Shown here piece after piece: positions 14,271 to 16,625 of a stretch of 16,625 nucleotides of DNA (its first letter is position 1; every line of letters begins with the position of its first letter). Origin of the DNA: Modestobacter sp. (GTDB taxonomy: Bacteria > Actinomycetota > Actinomycetes > Mycobacteriales > Geodermatophilaceae). The stretch spans positions 1-16,625 of the forward strand of contig JAOPUQ010000093.1 in assembly GCA_025963425.1 (NCBI GenBank), written 5' to 3'. A program made the position numbers and the translations under genes. Below the pieces are notes generated by a model that searched no databases, was not told where the DNA came from, and saw nothing but the letters and a program-made list of their open reading frames with translations.

Positions 14271-14278
14271 TCCAGAAT
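14251..14278 (+). promoter_or_regulatory. Predicted clpB promoter
   Basis: The -35 box TTGAGT (14251-14256) is 16 bases from the -10 box CAGAAT (14273-14278, 4 of 6 matches). The left arm of the HAIR element is also the -35 box, so HspR binding would block RNA polymerase. The predicted leader is about 47 bases, with AGGAGAGG at 14308-14315, farther than usual (16 bases) from the ATG. Confidence 0.55.
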
Positions 14279-14331
14279 CGTTCAACCGTCGACAGGCACC
14301 CCGTCGCAGGAGAGGACCCGGACACCCGACC

Positions 14332-16625
14332 ATGGAGAGCAAGCTCACCACCCGTGCCCAGGAGGCGATCGCGGCGGCCCAGCGGCTGGCCGTGGACCGC
14401 GGCCAGGCCGCCCTGGAGCCGCTGCACCTGCTGGTCGCCCTGCTGGAGCAGTCCGACGGCATCGCCGGCCCGCTGCTGCAGGCCACCGGCGCCGACGCCG
14501 CCGACGTCCGGGCCAAGGCCGATGCCGCGATCCGCCGGCTGCCCAGCGTCAGTGGCGCCACGGTTCCCGCCCCGGCGCCCTCCCGTGAGCTGCTCCGGGT
14601 GATCAACGCCGCAGGCGAGCAGGCCAGCGCGCTGGGCGACGAGTACGTCTCCACCGAGCACCTGCTCGTCGGGCTGGCCACCACGGAGGGTGAGGCCGGA
14701 TCGGTGCTCACCGGCGTCGGCGCCACCCGCGAGGCGTTGCTGGCCGCCTTCCGCACCGTGCGGGGCAGCCGCAAGGTCACCAGCCCTGACCCGGAGAACA
14801 CCTTCCAGGCGCTGGAGAAGTACGCCGTCGACCTCACCGAGCGTGCCCGGCTGGGCAAGATGGACCCGGTGATCGGCCGGGACACCGAGATCCGCCGGGT
14901 GGTGCAGGTGCTGTCCCGGCGGACGAAGAACAACCCGGTGCTCATCGGTGAGCCCGGCGTGGGCAAGACGGCCATCGTCGAGGGCCTGGCGCAGCGGATC
15001 GTGGCCGGCGACGTCCCGGAGAGCCTGAAGGGCAAGCGCCTGATGGCGCTGGACCTGGGCGCCATGGTCGCCGGGGCGAAGTACCGCGGGGAGTTCGAGG
15101 AGCGGCTCAAGGCGGTCCTCCAGGAGATCACCGACGCCGAGGGCCAGGTCGTCACCTTCATCGACGAGCTGCACACCATCGTCGGCGCCGGCGCGACGGG
15201 CGACTCGGCCATGGACGCCGGCAACATGATCAAGCCGATGCTGGCCCGCGGGGAGCTGCGGATGGTCGGGGCGACGACCCTGGACGAGTTCCGTGAGCAC
15301 ATCGAGAAGGACCCGGCCCTGGAGCGGCGCTTCCAGCAGGTGCTGGTGGGGGAGCCCACGGTGGAGGACACCATCGGGATCCTGCGCGGGCTCAAGGAGC
15401 GCTACGAGGTCCACCACGGCGTGCGGATCACCGACACCGCGATCGTCGCCGCGGCCACGCTGTCCGACCGGTACGTCAGCGCCCGGTTCCTGCCGGACAA
15501 GGCGATCGACCTGGTCGACGAGGCCGCCAGCCGGCTGCGCATGGAGATCGACAGCCGGCCGGTGGAGGTCGACGAGGTCGAGCGGGTCGTGCGCCGGCTG
15601 GAGATCGAGGAGATGGCCCTGGCCAAGGAGGACGACCCGGCCTCGACGGCGCGCCTGGCCGCCCTGCGCACGGAGCTGGCCGACCGCCGGCAGGAGCTCG
15701 ACGAGCTGACCGCCCGGTGGCAGCAGGACAAGACCGCCATCGACCGCATCCAGCGCACCAAGGAGGAGCTGGAGTCGGTCCGCCAGGAGGCCGAGCGCGC
15801 CGAGCGCGACGGCGACCTGGCCCGGGTGGCGGAGTTGCGCTACGGGCGGATGCCGGCCCTCGAGCGCGAGCTGCGGGAGGCCGAGGCATCGGTCGCCGCC
15901 CGCGACTCGATGCTCAAGGAGGAGGTCGGCCCCGACGACATCGCCGACGTCGTCCAGGCCTGGACCGGCATCCCGGCCGGCCGGCTGCTGGAGGGCGAGA
16001 CGCAGAAGCTGCTGCGGATGGAGGAGGGGCTCACCCGGCGGGTCGTCGGCCAGCCGGACGCGGTGCGCGCCGTCGCCGACGCCGTGCGCCGGGCCCGGTC
16101 CGGCGTGGCCGACCCCGACCGGCCGACCGGCTCGTGGCTGTTCCTCGGCCCGACCGGCGTCGGGAAGACCGAGCTGGCCAAGGCGCTGGCGGAGTTCCTG
16201 TTCGACGACGAGCGGGCGATGGTCCGCATCGACATGAGCGAGTACTCCGAGAAGCACTCGGTGGCCCGTCTGGTCGGTGCCCCGCCCGGCTACGTGGGCT
16301 ACGAGGCCGGTGGCCAGCTCACCGAGGCCGTGCGCCGTCGTCCCTACACGGTGGTGCTGCTCGACGAGGTGGAGAAGGCGCACCCGGACGTCTTCGACGT
16401 GCTGCTGCAGGTCCTGGACGACGGCCGGCTGACCGACGGCCAGGGCCGCACGGTGGACTTCCGGAACGTGATCCTGGTGCTCACCTCGAACCTGGGCTCC
16501 CAGGTCATCGCCGACCAGTCGATCCCTGATGAGCGCAAGCGCCAGGCGGTGCAGGACATCGTGCGGGGGCACTTCAAGCCGGAGTTCCTCAACCGGCTCG
16601 ACGACGTCGTCACGTTCCGGGCGCT
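14332..16625 (+). CDS. clpB: ATP-dependent disaggregase ClpB (3' end beyond window)
   Basis: This is a Hsp100 AAA+ hexameric disaggregase that works with DnaK to pull proteins out of aggregates. 764 residues are visible; ClpB is usually about 860, so roughly 100 C-terminal residues lie beyond the right edge. Seen domains: a double Clp N-domain (about 1-145); NBD1 with Walker A GEPGVGKT (206-213), Walker B Asp278/Glu279 and GATT sensor at 313-316; a long coiled-coil middle domain (about 410-525), which separates ClpB from ClpA/ClpC; and NBD2 with Walker A GPTGVGKT (606-613) and Walker B Asp678/Glu679. Positions agree almost residue for residue with E. coli ClpB. The ATG at 14332 begins the conserved MESKLTTRAQEAI N-terminus. 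The upstream HAIR site indicates HspR heat-shock control. Confidence 0.97.
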   Translation, partial: MESKLTTRAQEAIAAAQRLAVDRGQAALEPLHLLVALLEQSDGIAGPLLQATGADAADVRAKADAAIRRLPSVSGATVPAPAPSRELLRVINAAGEQASALGDEYVSTEHLLVGLATTEGEAGSVLTGVGATREALLAAFRTVRGSRKVTSPDPENTFQALEKYAVDLTERARLGKMDPVIGRDTEIRRVVQVLSRRTKNNPVLIGEPGVGKTAIVEGLAQRIVAGDVPESLKGKRLMALDLGAMVAGAKYRGEFEERLKAVLQEITDAEGQVVTFIDELHTIVGAGATGDSAMDAGNMIKPMLARGELRMVGATTLDEFREHIEKDPALERRFQQVLVGEPTVEDTIGILRGLKERYEVHHGVRITDTAIVAAATLSDRYVSARFLPDKAIDLVDEAASRLRMEIDSRPVEVDEVERVVRRLEIEEMALAKEDDPASTARLAALRTELADRRQELDELTARWQQDKTAIDRIQRTKEELESVRQEAERAERDGDLARVAELRYGRMPALERELREAEASVAARDSMLKEEVGPDDIADVVQAWTGIPAGRLLEGETQKLLRMEEGLTRRVVGQPDAVRAVADAVRRARSGVADPDRPTGSWLFLGPTGVGKTELAKALAEFLFDDERAMVRIDMSEYSEKHSVARLVGAPPGYVGYEAGGQLTEAVRRRPYTVVLLDEVEKAHPDVFDVLLQVLDDGRLTDGQGRTVDFRNVILVLTSNLGSQVIADQSIPDERKRQAVQDIVRGHFKPEFLNRLDDVVTFRA

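Noticed and set aside
14266..16572. 768-codon open frame on the minus strand
   Set aside because: It is antisense to clpB, whose Walker motifs match the known protein; the open frame arises because clpB codons are GC-biased.

Overview
The window is very GC-rich, with coding regions whose third codon positions are almost all G or C. It also carries an HspR-type (HAIR) heat-shock operator in front of clpB. Together these point to a high-GC actinobacterium. The protein set would fit Geodermatophilaceae or a relative, but the sequence alone does not prove the family.

Left part (1-4800). Malate synthase A (minus) and an IclR regulator (plus) are divergently transcribed from a shared 283-bp region. 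On the aceB side this region shows a good sigma70-like promoter, an inverted repeat lying on its -10/+1 region, and a possible leaderless 48-codon ORF that ends in an ATGA overlap with the aceB start. A tightly coupled minus-strand pair follows: a class III (CaiB/BaiF) CoA-transferase and a crotonase-fold protein that seems to lack the usual catalytic glutamates. A strong hairpin separates this pair from the gene upstream of it.

Middle part (4801-10690). A MatC/SLC13-type carboxylate transporter (minus) is divergent from a plus-strand pair: a serine-glyoxylate-type aminotransferase and a 972-residue flavoprotein with FAD, Fe-S and cysteine-rich CCG domains, in effect a GlcD-GlcF or YdiJ-like fusion. 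A 20-bp-stem terminator closes this unit. With malate synthase these genes suggest a locus for 2-hydroxyacid and glyoxylate metabolism: uptake of a small carboxylate, oxidation of a 2-hydroxyacid, and disposal of glyoxylate to malate or glycine. The exact substrates are inference.

Right part (10700-16625). A MarR regulator and a DHA2/EmrB-type 14-TM efflux pump form a probable drug-resistance operon ending in a perfect 17-bp hairpin. Next, on the minus strand, come an OhrR-type peroxide-sensing regulator and OsmC. The 764 N-terminal residues of the disaggregase ClpB run off the right edge. An HspR operator overlaps the predicted clpB promoter, so the right end is a stress-response block (organic peroxide plus heat).

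Most of the window is recognisable metabolism and stress biology. I saw no CRISPR, IS element, phage gene, tRNA or rRNA. The points most worth checking are the leaderless ORF and operator ahead of aceB, the unusual crotonase/CoA-transferase pair, and the substrate of the fused flavoprotein. No stretch longer than 300 bases lacks a gene.
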